From DATJBF01 sp035515475 (GTDB taxonomy: Bacteria; Verrucomicrobiota; Verrucomicrobiia; Palsa-1439): 47,650 nucleotides of DNA. A model generated the notes under the pieces. The model saw only the letters and a list, made by a program, of their open reading frames with translations. It was not told the DNA's origin and searched no databases. This document shows positions 39,712 through 47,650 of this stretch, piece after piece. The stretch spans positions 1 through 47,650 of the forward strand of contig DATJBF010000091.1 of the NCBI GenBank assembly GCA_035515475.1. Direction: 5' to 3'. The translations under genes were made by a program, and so were the position numbers. The stretch's first letter is position 1, and every line of letters starts with the position of its first letter.

Positions 39712-40803
39712 ATGTTCGCCCTGCTGATACCGACGGGCTCCGACCACGACCGCACGCATCTTCCTGCGGCCACGCTATCGCTCATCGCCGCCAACTTGGC
39801 GATCTACGTCGTCTCGAATGTTCTGAACTACCGGCACATCGCCGAGACGTTCGGCTTTGTCGCGGCGCACCCGCGACCGTGGCAGTTCCTGACCCATATG
39901 TTCCTGCACATGGGATGGCCGACCGAGTCCGAGGCGCAATGGACGGATTACGCGAACAGCGTGCTGCATATCGGTGGGAACATGGTCTACCTGTGGTTTG
40001 CCGGCAGCGACCTCGAAGATGTACTCGGTCGTGGCAAATTTCTGCTGCTCTACTTCGTCGGCGGCCTCGCGTCCGCACTGCTGTACTGGGGCACGGCGAT
40101 CGTCGGACGTTTTCCGAACCTCAACGAACCGGTCGTCGGCGCCTCGGGCGCCATTTCGGCGTTGCTCGGCTACTACGTGGTGCGCTTTCCGCGGTTCAAG
40201 ATTCGCATGTGGTTCGGCGCGTTCATTCCCGTACCGTTCATCATGCGGCAAGGCATCACCCGCATCAGTTCCTTGTTCTTCATCGGCTTTTGGATCGGTC
40301 TGCAACTCGTGTTTGGCGTCATGGCCCTGCGCGCCGGCGGTGCGCAGGTGGCGTATTGGGGTCACATCGGCGGGTTCGCGCTCGGCCTGGTCGCCGCGCT
40401 GAGCACGCGCGAATGGAGACTCGGCGAAGAGGAATACCTGATGAAAGACGCCGACCACCTGTTCTACAGGCAGAAATGGTATCCGGCCATGGAGGCGTAT
40501 CAGCAGTTGGCCACCCGCTACCCGCGTTGCGCCGAGGCGTACACGAAGTGGGCGCTGTGCTGGGAATGCACCGGCATGGCCCGACGAGCGCAGGACGTGT
40601 TGCGCGATGCGCTGTCGTTCTACCGTGACCAGGGCTGGTCCACGCAGATGGGCATCATCGAAGAAGAATTGCAGTCGATGACCCGCAAGATGTCCGCCGC
40701 ACCCGCTCCCGCAGCAACGCCCTCGGCCGGCCACACTCCCGCGCCCTACCCCAACCTCATGTTCCGCAAAGAGTTCAAATGGAAAGGAAAAACCCATGAT
40801 TGA
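39712..40803 (+). CDS. Rhomboid-family intramembrane serine protease with C-terminal soluble region
   Basis: Protein of 363 residues from ATG 39712. The catalytic pair is Ser145 in VVGASGAISALLGYY and His218 in YWGHIGGFALGL. The oxyanion residues His86 and Asn90 are in LHIGGNMVYLWFAG. After the six-helix core (to about 232) a cytosolic-type tail follows (AEAYTKWALCWECTGMARRAQDVL) that looks like one or two TPR-like helical hairpins, then an Ala/Pro-rich end. The stop lies inside the start of the next gene (ATGATTGA), so the two are translationally coupled. Confidence 0.9.
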   Translation: MFALLIPTGSDHDRTHLPAATLSLIAANLAIYVVSNVLNYRHIAETFGFVAAHPRPWQFLTHMFLHMGWPTESEAQWTDYANSVLHIGGNMVYLWFAGSDLEDVLGRGKFLLLYFVGGLASALLYWGTAIVGRFPNLNEPVVGASGAISALLGYYVVRFPRFKIRMWFGAFIPVPFIMRQGITRISSLFFIGFWIGLQLVFGVMALRAGGAQVAYWGHIGGFALGLVAALSTREWRLGEEEYLMKDADHLFYRQKWYPAMEAYQQLATRYPRCAEAYTKWALCWECTGMARRAQDVLRDALSFYRDQGWSTQMGIIEEELQSMTRKMSAAPAPAATPSAGHTPAPYPNLMFRKEFKWKGKTHD

Positions 40804-42805
40804 GATCACCTGCTCCTGCGGTGCGACCTTCGAAGTGGTCAACGAACAGGTCGCCCAGCGCGTGCGCTGCCCCCGATGCGGGACGCGCGCGTCGGACATC
40901 ATCGCTCAGGCGGAACAACTCCCCGTCGAAGCGGACGCCAGCCCGCCCCAATCAGGGGGCCCGGGGTTCGCCGTCGACTGCGTCAACCATCCGGGCGAGG
41001 CCGCCACGCAGAACTGCATGAACTGCGGCAAACCGCTGTGCATGACCTGCGTTCGGGAGAACGGCTACTACTGCAGCGACGCCTGCCGCGCCGCCGTCAG
41101 CGCCGCCGAACCGACGATGGCCACCGACACGGAAGCCATCGGCGCCGGTGACGAGAAAATGGAACGCGCGGTGCACATCTTCAGCAAGCTGGTCAAGTCC
41201 GTCGCGCTGCTGGCTGCGTTGGCCGGTATCGGCTACGCCGGCTTCCTGGTCTATCAAGCCAAATGGGGGCCGCGTCCCCAAGTCACCGCCAGCCTAGAAG
41301 TCATGTCCACCGAGACGAGCTTTTCCACGGTGATGCTCGATCCCACCCGCACGCTCGTCCAAGCCAACGACGAACTGAGTCTGGTCGACCTCACGACCAA
41401 GAAGAATCTCTGGAAAGTCGATCTCCGCCCCCTTGAAGAACCCTATAGCGGGCCCAAACCCGTTCCTTCTCTCGATTCCGAGTACACGTTCGATCCATCC
41501 AAGTTCCGCGACCCGTTGCGCATGGTGGACGTCAAAGGCGACACCATCGTCGTCCAATCCGGCCGTCAGCTTGTCGCCCTGAACGCACAAACGGGCGACG
41601 TGAAATGGAAATTCTTCGAGCCGACCAGTCTCTTGTCACGCGTGGCCGCCACGCCAGACCGCGTTCTCGGAATTGTCACCGCAGCCTACACGCGTAACGT
41701 CCACCCACCCTCGCGCGCCATCTGCTGGGCGCTCGACGACGGTTCGCAACTCTGGTCCAAGCCCGACGCCGGGGATTTTGCCACCGCGCAACTGACGGCC
41801 GACAGCCGCCTCGTGACTCTGACCGCGGAGCCGACGCCGTCCGCCGCCGGGGGCGGAGGCGAATCCGAAGTGCCCACCGCCGGCGGGTTGGACGTCGCCG
41901 CGTTCAAGGGAGCGATGTACAAGAAAATCCAGGAAGCCATGGCCAAGGGAAGTTGGGACATCGACACCGCCGGTGGCAACGACGAAAGCCAACCGCCCGG
42001 TCCCACCAAGAACTACGTGCTGCAGTTCCACGCGCTGGCTTCGGGCGCGCCCCAGGGCCAAACCACGCTGGCGCTCGCCGGCACCCCACGCATCGAACAA
42101 GTCGATGACCTCCTGTGCGTGACCGCCGGGCACGAATTGCTCGCGTTTGCCGGCGGCACGGAACCGGCGTGGCGTGTCACGCTTCCTGCCACGCCCCAAC
42201 TGCTGGCTGCAGGAGGCGGCACGTTCGCCGTCGCCATCAAGAACCACGTCGTGGCCCTCGATGCGAAGTCCGGAAAGCAACGGTGGTCGCGCGATCGCCT
42301 CCGCGCCGAACGGCTCTACGTGGGCCCGGATGGAGTCGTTTACGCCACGTTGGCCATTCCGCGGTCGGAATTCGCCGCCAGTGAGGCGAAAAAGTTTCGC
42401 ATCGCGGACATCACGACCACGGAGGTCGTGGGCGCGGCACCCATTGACCCGCAGGCGCCGGTCACGGCGTTCCTGCGGCTCGATCCGAAAACCGGCAAGA
42501 CGACCTGGGGCGTGCGCAACATCGGCCGAGAGGTCGTGTTCGCGCCCAATGCCATCTTTGTGTTCGACTCCACAAGCGAGGTGCGCCTCCTGGCGAGCGC
42601 CGGGCCCTACGCCAGCTTCCACAGCCTTCACTGCCTCGTGCCGAAGAACGGCAAGATCCTGTGGAGCTACGTCAAGACCGGCACCCTCCACGATCACGTG
42701 ATCAAGGACGGCAAGGCGTTCCTGGTTTCCACCGACGATACGGGGCTCGGCTCGCACGAGAACCCGTCCTTCGCCTACCAACTCTGCCTGATCGAAAGAA
42801 AATGA
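40796..42805 (+). CDS. Membrane-anchored beta-propeller (PQQ-like) protein with N-terminal zinc fingers
   Basis: Protein of 669 residues from ATG 40796, overlapping the rhomboid stop by 8 bases. Residues 1-32 form a zinc ribbon (CSCGATFEV...VRCPRCG). Residues about 62-100 form a B-box-like finger (CVNHPGEAATQNCMNCGKPLCMTCVRENGYYCSDAC). One membrane helix follows (LVKSVALLAALAGIGYAGFLVYQ). The rest is a beta-propeller of PQQ/BamB-like blades (VVQSGRQLVALNAQTGDVKWKF, VALDAKSGKQRW, RLDPKTGKTTWG). The fingers would face the cytosol and the propeller the periplasm. Coupling to rhomboid suggests a protease-substrate or adaptor pair. Confidence 0.8.
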   Translation: MIEITCSCGATFEVVNEQVAQRVRCPRCGTRASDIIAQAEQLPVEADASPPQSGGPGFAVDCVNHPGEAATQNCMNCGKPLCMTCVRENGYYCSDACRAAVSAAEPTMATDTEAIGAGDEKMERAVHIFSKLVKSVALLAALAGIGYAGFLVYQAKWGPRPQVTASLEVMSTETSFSTVMLDPTRTLVQANDELSLVDLTTKKNLWKVDLRPLEEPYSGPKPVPSLDSEYTFDPSKFRDPLRMVDVKGDTIVVQSGRQLVALNAQTGDVKWKFFEPTSLLSRVAATPDRVLGIVTAAYTRNVHPPSRAICWALDDGSQLWSKPDAGDFATAQLTADSRLVTLTAEPTPSAAGGGGESEVPTAGGLDVAAFKGAMYKKIQEAMAKGSWDIDTAGGNDESQPPGPTKNYVLQFHALASGAPQGQTTLALAGTPRIEQVDDLLCVTAGHELLAFAGGTEPAWRVTLPATPQLLAAGGGTFAVAIKNHVVALDAKSGKQRWSRDRLRAERLYVGPDGVVYATLAIPRSEFAASEAKKFRIADITTTEVVGAAPIDPQAPVTAFLRLDPKTGKTTWGVRNIGREVVFAPNAIFVFDSTSEVRLLASAGPYASFHSLHCLVPKNGKILWSYVKTGTLHDHVIKDGKAFLVSTDDTGLGSHENPSFAYQLCLIERK

Positions 42806-42806
42806 C

Positions 42807-42827
42807 GCCGGCACGGGCGGCGCCGGC
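42807..42827 (+). terminator. Weak GC hairpin after the propeller gene
   Basis: GCCGGC (42807-42812) can pair with GCCGGC (42822-42827) over a 9-base loop, beginning one base after the stop codon. No U-run follows, so termination is uncertain. Confidence 0.3.
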
Positions 42828-43084
42828 TGAATGAGAGCGCGAACCGCGTCCCATGGGCCGTGTGGGAAATCCGCTTGCCTCGACGGTCAGAGCAGGTTAC
42901 AAACCTCAACGAACCAGGGGGCCCATGCTACTGATCAACCAGCATGCATGTCGGCGTTCGATGCCGGCGACGGTGACGTCTTCCGAAGGCCCGTGCGCCC
43001 TGACAATCAGCGTGGACGAACAGCGAAACCGACCGCGATTCTCTCGCTCCCCGTTAACCCCAACGAAAGGATCGGAGTAACCTT

Positions 43085-43444
43085 ATGCCAGACCAACCGC
43101 CACCGGCCCCAGCGCCCAGCGCTGACAAATCCGACGCCGAGAGCAACAAAGCGTTGGCCATCGTCGGGTACATCATCCCCATCCTGTTCTTCCTCCCGCT
43201 GGTAATCGAATCGTCGAAGAACAGCCCGTTCGCCAAGTTTCACGCCAACCAGCAACTCATCCTGCTGATCGTGGGGTTTGCTCTGCAGATCGCGGGCGGC
43301 CTGATCCCCGTCATTGGCTGGCACGTCATCCTGCCGGTCGGCTGGGTCTTCGTGTTCGTGTGCGTCATCATGGGCGTCATCAACGCCGTCAACGGCCAGA
43401 TGAAGCAACTCCCGTTGATCGGCGGATTCACCATCCTCAAATAG
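43085..43444 (+). CDS. Small membrane protein, DUF4870/Tic20-like
   Basis: Protein of 119 residues from ATG 43085, with GGAG 8 bases upstream. A Pro/Ala-rich N-terminus is followed by three or four helices: ALAIVGYIIPILFFLPLVIE, NQQLILLIVGFALQIAGGLIP and VILPVGWVFVFVCVIMGVINAVNG. The motif KFHANQQLILLI is the typical FHA.Q...L block of DUF4870 proteins. It ends LPLIGGFTIL. No known function. It is convergent with the phosphoesterase gene. Confidence 0.75.
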   Translation: MPDQPPPAPAPSADKSDAESNKALAIVGYIIPILFFLPLVIESSKNSPFAKFHANQQLILLIVGFALQIAGGLIPVIGWHVILPVGWVFVFVCVIMGVINAVNGQMKQLPLIGGFTILK

Positions 43445-43460
43445 ACGCCGCGCGTTGTCT

Positions 43461-43479
43461 CGTCAGGCTCGGCCTGACG
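43461..43479. terminator. Perfect hairpin between convergent genes
   Basis: CGTCAGGC (43461-43468) pairs with GCCTGACG (43472-43479) around loop TCG. It lies between a plus-strand gene ending at 43444 and a minus-strand gene ending at 43514, so it could stop transcription from both sides. There is no clear U-run. Confidence 0.5.
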
Positions 43480-43513
43480 GGGCCGGGCCCCACCGGCCTG
43501 CGCGTGCGGCCGG

Positions 43514-46102
43514 TCAATCATCGGCGCCGTTGCCGCCGTGCACAAAGCCGGCCCGGATCGGAGGCGGCATCGGGGAATCGTCGCCGCGAACGGCGCGCCA
43601 GATGACTTCGTTGAGGAGCAAATCGTCGACGGCGTCTTCCCTGGAGAAATCCATGGTGCGGGATTGGCGTTCGCCCCAGGTCGTCTTGGTGTTGAGTTCG
43701 TTCACATCGATCTGCGGCGGGAGCGCCGTGTACGGCCGCAAATCTGGTACGGCTTGGAAAGCGCTGAACATCGGGACGGCTGCGGCGTCGAATTGCGACA
43801 TCGGTTTGAGGCCGAGGATCAATTCGATCGTCCGCAGCATGCTGCTGGTGGAATACATTACGGAATCCACGTAGCCGCGCTTCGCATAGGGGCTGACGAC
43901 AAAAGCCACGGTGCGATGGGCGTCGACGTGATCCGAACCGTTCTGCGCGTCATCTTCGACGACGAACATGGCCGTCTGCGGCCAGAACTTCGAGCGTGAC
44001 AACGCGTCCACGACCCGACCGAGCGCCGCGTCATTGTCGGCTACACAAGCACTGGGGGTTCTCTTGCCGGCGCGCACCCCGTAAGTGTGGTCGCCGGGCA
44101 GGCGGACGACTTGGAGGCGGGGCATGTCGCCTTCGCGTTCGAATCGCTCCAGTTCGCGGATGAAGCGGTCGGCCCTCTTCGCGTCGGGATAGTCCAGATC
44201 GAAACCGCGATAGCCTTCGTCGATGTGGCCGCGCAGGGCTTTAACGCGCGGAATGGATGGATCGGCGGGCGTCTTTCCGTTGGCGACGAATTCGCCGTAG
44301 CTGCGGTAACTCACACCGGCGGCGGCGGCGTGGTCCCACAGATAACCACCCGCCGGCGTGGCCATGGGGAAGATGCCTTCCGCCGGATAGACATACTTGC
44401 CCCGCTGGTTGTGACCGTATTCAAGGGGCCACGTCTTCTCGACGAAATCGGACGCATACGCGCCCATGCTCCACTCGTGACCGTCCGCGCTGACTTCCGC
44501 GTCGGCATAGAAATTGTCGAATAGCACAAATTCGCGGGCCAGTTGGTGATGGTTCGGCGTAACGTTTTCGGGGAACAAACAGATGTTGGTGTCGCCGTTG
44601 CCTCGCGGCAGGTCGCCAAGGACCTGATCGTACGTGCGGTTCTCTTTGATGATGTAAATGCAGTACTGGATCGGGCTGGGATCTCCCGGGGCGAGCGGGA
44701 TCGGATTGTCCGCCGGACGCGTTGCCGTGACGGACGCGTCGGGTCTGATCGGACTGCAACCGTAGGCCTGCGCCGTGTAGGCAGCCAGTTCCTTTTCGAA
44801 TTTGGCCCGAGACGGCAGATCGATCACACTGAGTGTGCCGCGCAAGAGTTGCGCAATATACTCCGGCCGGGTTTCGGCGGCAGGTTTCCGGCCGGGTTGG
44901 GGACCGTTTGGATTCGGCCGCGGGATGACTCCCTTGCCGTTGGCGACAAGCAGGTGTCGGCCGTCCGGCGTCACCCGCACCGAGGTCGGGTACCAGCCGA
45001 CCGGAATAAAACCGAGGGAGCGGCTGTGCCCCGGCCGGCGTACGTCGAACACGGCGAGATTGTTGTTGTCGGCATTGGCGACGAACAACGTGCGTCCGTC
45101 AGGCGAGAGCGCGAGGCTGTTGGGCGTCGAGCCTGCCGGGGCGTTCGGGTAAAGTGAACCGGTGAGCGTCTCGAGTGCTCGGCCGGTCGCGGTGTCGATC
45201 ACGGTGACCGTGTTGCGGTTCGCGTTGGCCACGAAGAGAATCTTGCCCGACTCCGCGAGCACCATCTCGTTTGGCTGCTCCTGCGTCGGCCACCGCGCGA
45301 TGAGCTTCTCGGTTTTCAAATCGATGACGGCGATCGCTGCGTTGCCCCACAGGCTGACATAAAGCCGGCGGCGCTTTGTATCGAGACAACACGCAAACGG
45401 GAAATCGCCGACGTGATTCAGTTCGTTCTCGGGTGCCGCCGGGTGTAGCTCGTCGGGATTGCCGGCGGATACGACCGCGTTCGTGCTTTGGCCGGCCGAC
45501 AGTGGAATGTCCGTGACCTTCTCCGTCGCCAGATCGACGCGCGAGACGCTTTGTCCATAAACGTTCGCCACGTAGAGTTCGCGCGCCCGGGAATCGATCG
45601 TGAGGCCGGCTGGAACGCCGGTCTTTTTAACGTCGCGCAGCCGGATTTCGTGGTGGCCGGAGAGGACGCCATTCTCGAATCGAAAGTCGTGGACCAACTC
45701 TTCACCGCCGCCGCTGCAGAACAGATGCGTGCCGTCGCGGGAGAACTGGAGCCCAAAAAACGATTCGTCGAGCGGCACGTTCGTCACGACGGTATCCGTC
45801 AGTAAATCCACGATCATGATGCTGTGGCGGCTGTAGCCGCTGTGCAGAACCGCGGCGTAACGGCCTCGTGGATGCACGGCAATATTGACAGGGAAATCGC
45901 CCAATTCGATCTGTCGCCCGGTGGGACGGAGCGACCATTGGTTTGGCAGAAGCACCGAGCCGTCGGGGCGCGGGCCGGGCAGTCGGACCACCGTGTTGGT
46001 CCCCTGCCCCAGCGAAAGGGCCGGACTGGCGAACAGGATAACGAGACCCAGCGCCAAGCCTCGGTCGGGAATGTATCGAGTCGTCCTCATGGTTGTCATC
46101 AA
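43514..46102 (-). CDS. Exported YncE-type beta-propeller fused to a phosphoesterase (alkaline-phosphatase superfamily)
   Basis: Protein of 862 residues; ATG 46102, 46099 or 46090 are possible starts. It has a signal peptide (YIPDRGLALGLVILFASPALSLGQ). Residues about 50-410 are YncE/lactonase-like propeller blades (VNIAVHPRGRYAAVLHSG, IAVIDLKTEKLIARWP, NSLALSPDGRTLFVANADNNNLAVFDV). Residues about 480-830 are a phosphoesterase domain of the phospholipase C/acid phosphatase type (YIIKENRTYDQVLGDLPRG, FVLFDNFYADAEVSADGHEWSM, FVVEDDAQNGSDHVDAHR, FVVSPYAKRGYVD). It would act in the periplasm or outside on phosphate esters. This fusion is widespread. It lies 47 bp downstream of ade. Confidence 0.88.
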   Translation of the reverse strand: MMTTMRTTRYIPDRGLALGLVILFASPALSLGQGTNTVVRLPGPRPDGSVLLPNQWSLRPTGRQIELGDFPVNIAVHPRGRYAAVLHSGYSRHSIMIVDLLTDTVVTNVPLDESFFGLQFSRDGTHLFCSGGGEELVHDFRFENGVLSGHHEIRLRDVKKTGVPAGLTIDSRARELYVANVYGQSVSRVDLATEKVTDIPLSAGQSTNAVVSAGNPDELHPAAPENELNHVGDFPFACCLDTKRRRLYVSLWGNAAIAVIDLKTEKLIARWPTQEQPNEMVLAESGKILFVANANRNTVTVIDTATGRALETLTGSLYPNAPAGSTPNSLALSPDGRTLFVANADNNNLAVFDVRRPGHSRSLGFIPVGWYPTSVRVTPDGRHLLVANGKGVIPRPNPNGPQPGRKPAAETRPEYIAQLLRGTLSVIDLPSRAKFEKELAAYTAQAYGCSPIRPDASVTATRPADNPIPLAPGDPSPIQYCIYIIKENRTYDQVLGDLPRGNGDTNICLFPENVTPNHHQLAREFVLFDNFYADAEVSADGHEWSMGAYASDFVEKTWPLEYGHNQRGKYVYPAEGIFPMATPAGGYLWDHAAAAGVSYRSYGEFVANGKTPADPSIPRVKALRGHIDEGYRGFDLDYPDAKRADRFIRELERFEREGDMPRLQVVRLPGDHTYGVRAGKRTPSACVADNDAALGRVVDALSRSKFWPQTAMFVVEDDAQNGSDHVDAHRTVAFVVSPYAKRGYVDSVMYSTSSMLRTIELILGLKPMSQFDAAAVPMFSAFQAVPDLRPYTALPPQIDVNELNTKTTWGERQSRTMDFSREDAVDDLLLNEVIWRAVRGDDSPMPPPIRAGFVHGGNGADD

Positions 46103-46149
46103 CCCTCGTAGCCGCCAGACAGCGAGCCAGCGCCACGGCTGGAGTCTCC

Positions 46150-47650
46150 CTAGGTCTCAAACAAATCCACAATCTTAAATTGGTTCACATCCACCAACCC
46201 GAGGTCGGTGAGCTTCAACTCCGGAATCACCGAGAGCGCCATGAACGACAGCGCCATGAAAGGTTCTTCGACGGCGCAGCCCAGCTTCGCCGTGGCCCGA
46301 TTGGCCGCGTCGAGTTCGTCCTTCACGTCGGGCAACGTCTTGCTGCTGAGCAGCCCCGCAATGGGCAACGCGACGGAGGCGAGGATCTGGCCGTTGTTGG
46401 CCACGGCAAAGCCGCCTTGCATCTTGACGATCTGGTCGACCGCCGCGCGCATGTCGGCGTCGTTCGTGCCGACCACGTTGATGTTGTGCGCGTCGTGGCC
46501 GACGCTGCCGGCAATCGCGCCCGATTTGAGGCCGAAACCCTTCGTCAGGCCGAGACCGATGTTGCCCGTGCCGTGGTGCCGTTCGACGACCGCGATCTTG
46601 AGGATGTCGCGCTGCGTGTCGGAAACGACGTGGCCGTTGTCGCGCTTCGGCTCGGCAAAGATTTGCCGGGTGATGATCTGGTTCGGAATCAATTCCATGA
46701 CCCGGGCCCGGCCCTTTTTCGCGGGGATCGCGAAGCTCGAATCGCGGAGCGGCCGGACGTGGACGGTGTTGCGCACGTCGATCATCGCGCTCATGGGTTT
46801 GTTGCCAAGCAGATAACCCTTCTCGGCGACGAGATGCCCGTGCTTGAAGACCCGTTCGACGGCGCACGATTTGAGATCGGACAGGACCAGCAGATCCGCG
46901 ACCCAGCCGGGCGCAATCGCGCCAAGGTGCTGCAGGCCGAAGTACCGCGCCGTGTTGAGCGACGCCAGGCGGACGGCCAGCGCCGGATCGAGTCCGGCGC
47001 CAATGGCCACGCGAACCATCGAATCGATGTGACCGCGAGCAATCAGGTCCGACGGCGTGCGGTCGTCAGTGCAGAAGAAGAACCGGTCGGCGTTCTCGGG
47101 CTTGATCAACGGCAGCAACGTGAGCAGATCGCGCGTCACCGAGCCTTCACGGACGGCGATGGTCATGCCCAGCCGCATTTTCTCCCGCGCTTCGGCGACG
47201 GTCGTGCATTCGTGATCGTTGCCGATGCCCGCGGCGATGTAGGCGTTGAGGTCGCGGCCGCTGAGCTGCGGGGCGTGGCCGTCCACCGCCTTGCCGTTGG
47301 CGATCCGAAGTTTCTCGACGACTTCCTCGTTCTGGTGAACGACGCCGGGGTAGTTCATCATCTCGGCAAGGCCCAGCACCCACGGGCTGCCAAGGAACGG
47401 CAACAGATCCACAGCCTTGAGACGTGCCCCACTGGTCTCGAGGTCGGTCGCCGGGACGCACGACGGCAACATGACGTATACGCTGAGCGGTTGATACTTG
47501 GCCGTTTTCAGCACGTACTCGATGCCTTCGGCGCCGAGAACGTTGGCCAACTCGTGCGGGTCGGCCATGATGGTCGTCGTGCCGTGCGGCATGACGGTCT
47601 TGGCGAATTCCCAGACGGTGACCATCGAGCTTTCGATGTGCATGTGGCCA
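46150..47650 (-). CDS. ade: Adenine deaminase, N-terminus cut by the window edge
   Basis: About 500 residues, open to the edge. The frame enters with GHMHIESSM, which matches the first metal-binding GHVHIESSM of bacterial adenine deaminases. The first 70 or so residues lie outside. Further signs: PHGTTTIMADPHELANV, DGHAPQLSGRDLNAYIAAGI.NDHECT, RFFFCTDDRTP with the catalytic Asp pair, PGWVADLLVLSDL, and the C-terminal domain with GSVGHDAHNINVVGTND and LPIAGLLSS. It hydrolyses adenine to hypoxanthine and ammonia, usually with Mn or Fe. The phosphoesterase gene follows on the same strand. Confidence 0.95.
   Translation of the reverse strand, partial: GHMHIESSMVTVWEFAKTVMPHGTTTIMADPHELANVLGAEGIEYVLKTAKYQPLSVYVMLPSCVPATDLETSGARLKAVDLLPFLGSPWVLGLAEMMNYPGVVHQNEEVVEKLRIANGKAVDGHAPQLSGRDLNAYIAAGIGNDHECTTVAEAREKMRLGMTIAVREGSVTRDLLTLLPLIKPENADRFFFCTDDRTPSDLIARGHIDSMVRVAIGAGLDPALAVRLASLNTARYFGLQHLGAIAPGWVADLLVLSDLKSCAVERVFKHGHLVAEKGYLLGNKPMSAMIDVRNTVHVRPLRDSSFAIPAKKGRARVMELIPNQIITRQIFAEPKRDNGHVVSDTQRDILKIAVVERHHGTGNIGLGLTKGFGLKSGAIAGSVGHDAHNINVVGTNDADMRAAVDQIVKMQGGFAVANNGQILASVALPIAGLLSSKTLPDVKDELDAANRATAKLGCAVEEPFMALSFMALSVIPELKLTDLGLVDVNQFKIVDLFET

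Noticed and set aside
42806..43084. Possible gene or RNA in the 279-bp gap after the propeller gene
   Set aside because: Open frames through it (42831-43205) are shadows of the DUF4870-like gene or lack any signal; apart from a weak hairpin at its start I see no structured RNA.

Overview
The window looks like a piece of a high-G+C chromosome from the phylum Verrucomicrobiota, possibly the Limisphaerales/Pedosphaera side. This is an inference. It rests mainly on the exported repeat protein at 2423-5446, which ends in a thrombospondin-type-3-like calcium repeat (DPDGDGMSNLEEY) followed by a tail ending in FYRV, a layout typical of exported proteins in that phylum, and on the many short palindromic repeats between genes. 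No rRNA, tRNA, CRISPR array, transposase or phage gene was seen. The region reads as stable chromosome with one large lipid/polyketide-type accessory block.

Layout. 1-2022: ResB and the start of CcsA (system II cytochrome c maturation). 2423-5446: a large exported T5SS/PEP-CTERM-type repeat protein. 5720-13423: housekeeping and catabolic genes (aldo/keto reductase, a four-helix membrane protein, SsnA-like amidohydrolase, M50 protease, a small exported protein, threonine synthase, a TRL-like lipoprotein, an 8-oxoguanine deaminase-like enzyme). 13420-17517: a lipid head-group module. It has a putative papain-fold lipoprotein, an HpnK/YdjC-like deacetylase, an HpnA-like epimerase, an HpnI-like glycosyltransferase and an SMR/ArnE-F-like membrane protein. 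17728-19869: three small exported proteins, two of them paralogues. 19962-21548: B12 radical SAM protein with a DUF4070-type C-terminus. 21627-23024: serine hydrolase lipoprotein. 23174-30363: the most interesting part, a compact operon of a second B12 radical SAM protein, a fused ketosynthase plus chain-length-factor-like protein, an ACP, a flavin halogenase-like oxidoreductase, an LpxL-like acyltransferase, a LolA-like protein and a FabZ-like dehydratase. It is met head-on by an AMP ligase and a RidA-family protein (30318-32144). 32482-39539: outer-membrane barrel, UspA, MntH with its divergent DtxR/MntR regulator, MFS exporter, MscS channel, NYN-LOTUS protein. 39712-47650: rhomboid protease coupled to a zinc-finger/beta-propeller membrane protein, a small membrane protein, a YncE/phosphoesterase fusion, and adenine deaminase cut by the window edge.

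How it may work together. The 23-32 kb block has most of the parts of an aryl-polyene- or ladderane-like pathway: starter activation (AMP ligase), chain building (KS-CLF, ACP, dehydratase), tailoring (flavoprotein, B12 radical SAM), transfer to a membrane lipid (LpxL-like) and carriage across the periplasm (LolA-like). It lacks a dedicated ketoreductase and an MMPL exporter inside the window. The nearby HpnA/HpnI/HpnK-like sugar enzymes and the SMR-like protein could build or flip a glycosylated head group, because no squalene-hopene cyclase is present here. This link is inferred from proximity only.
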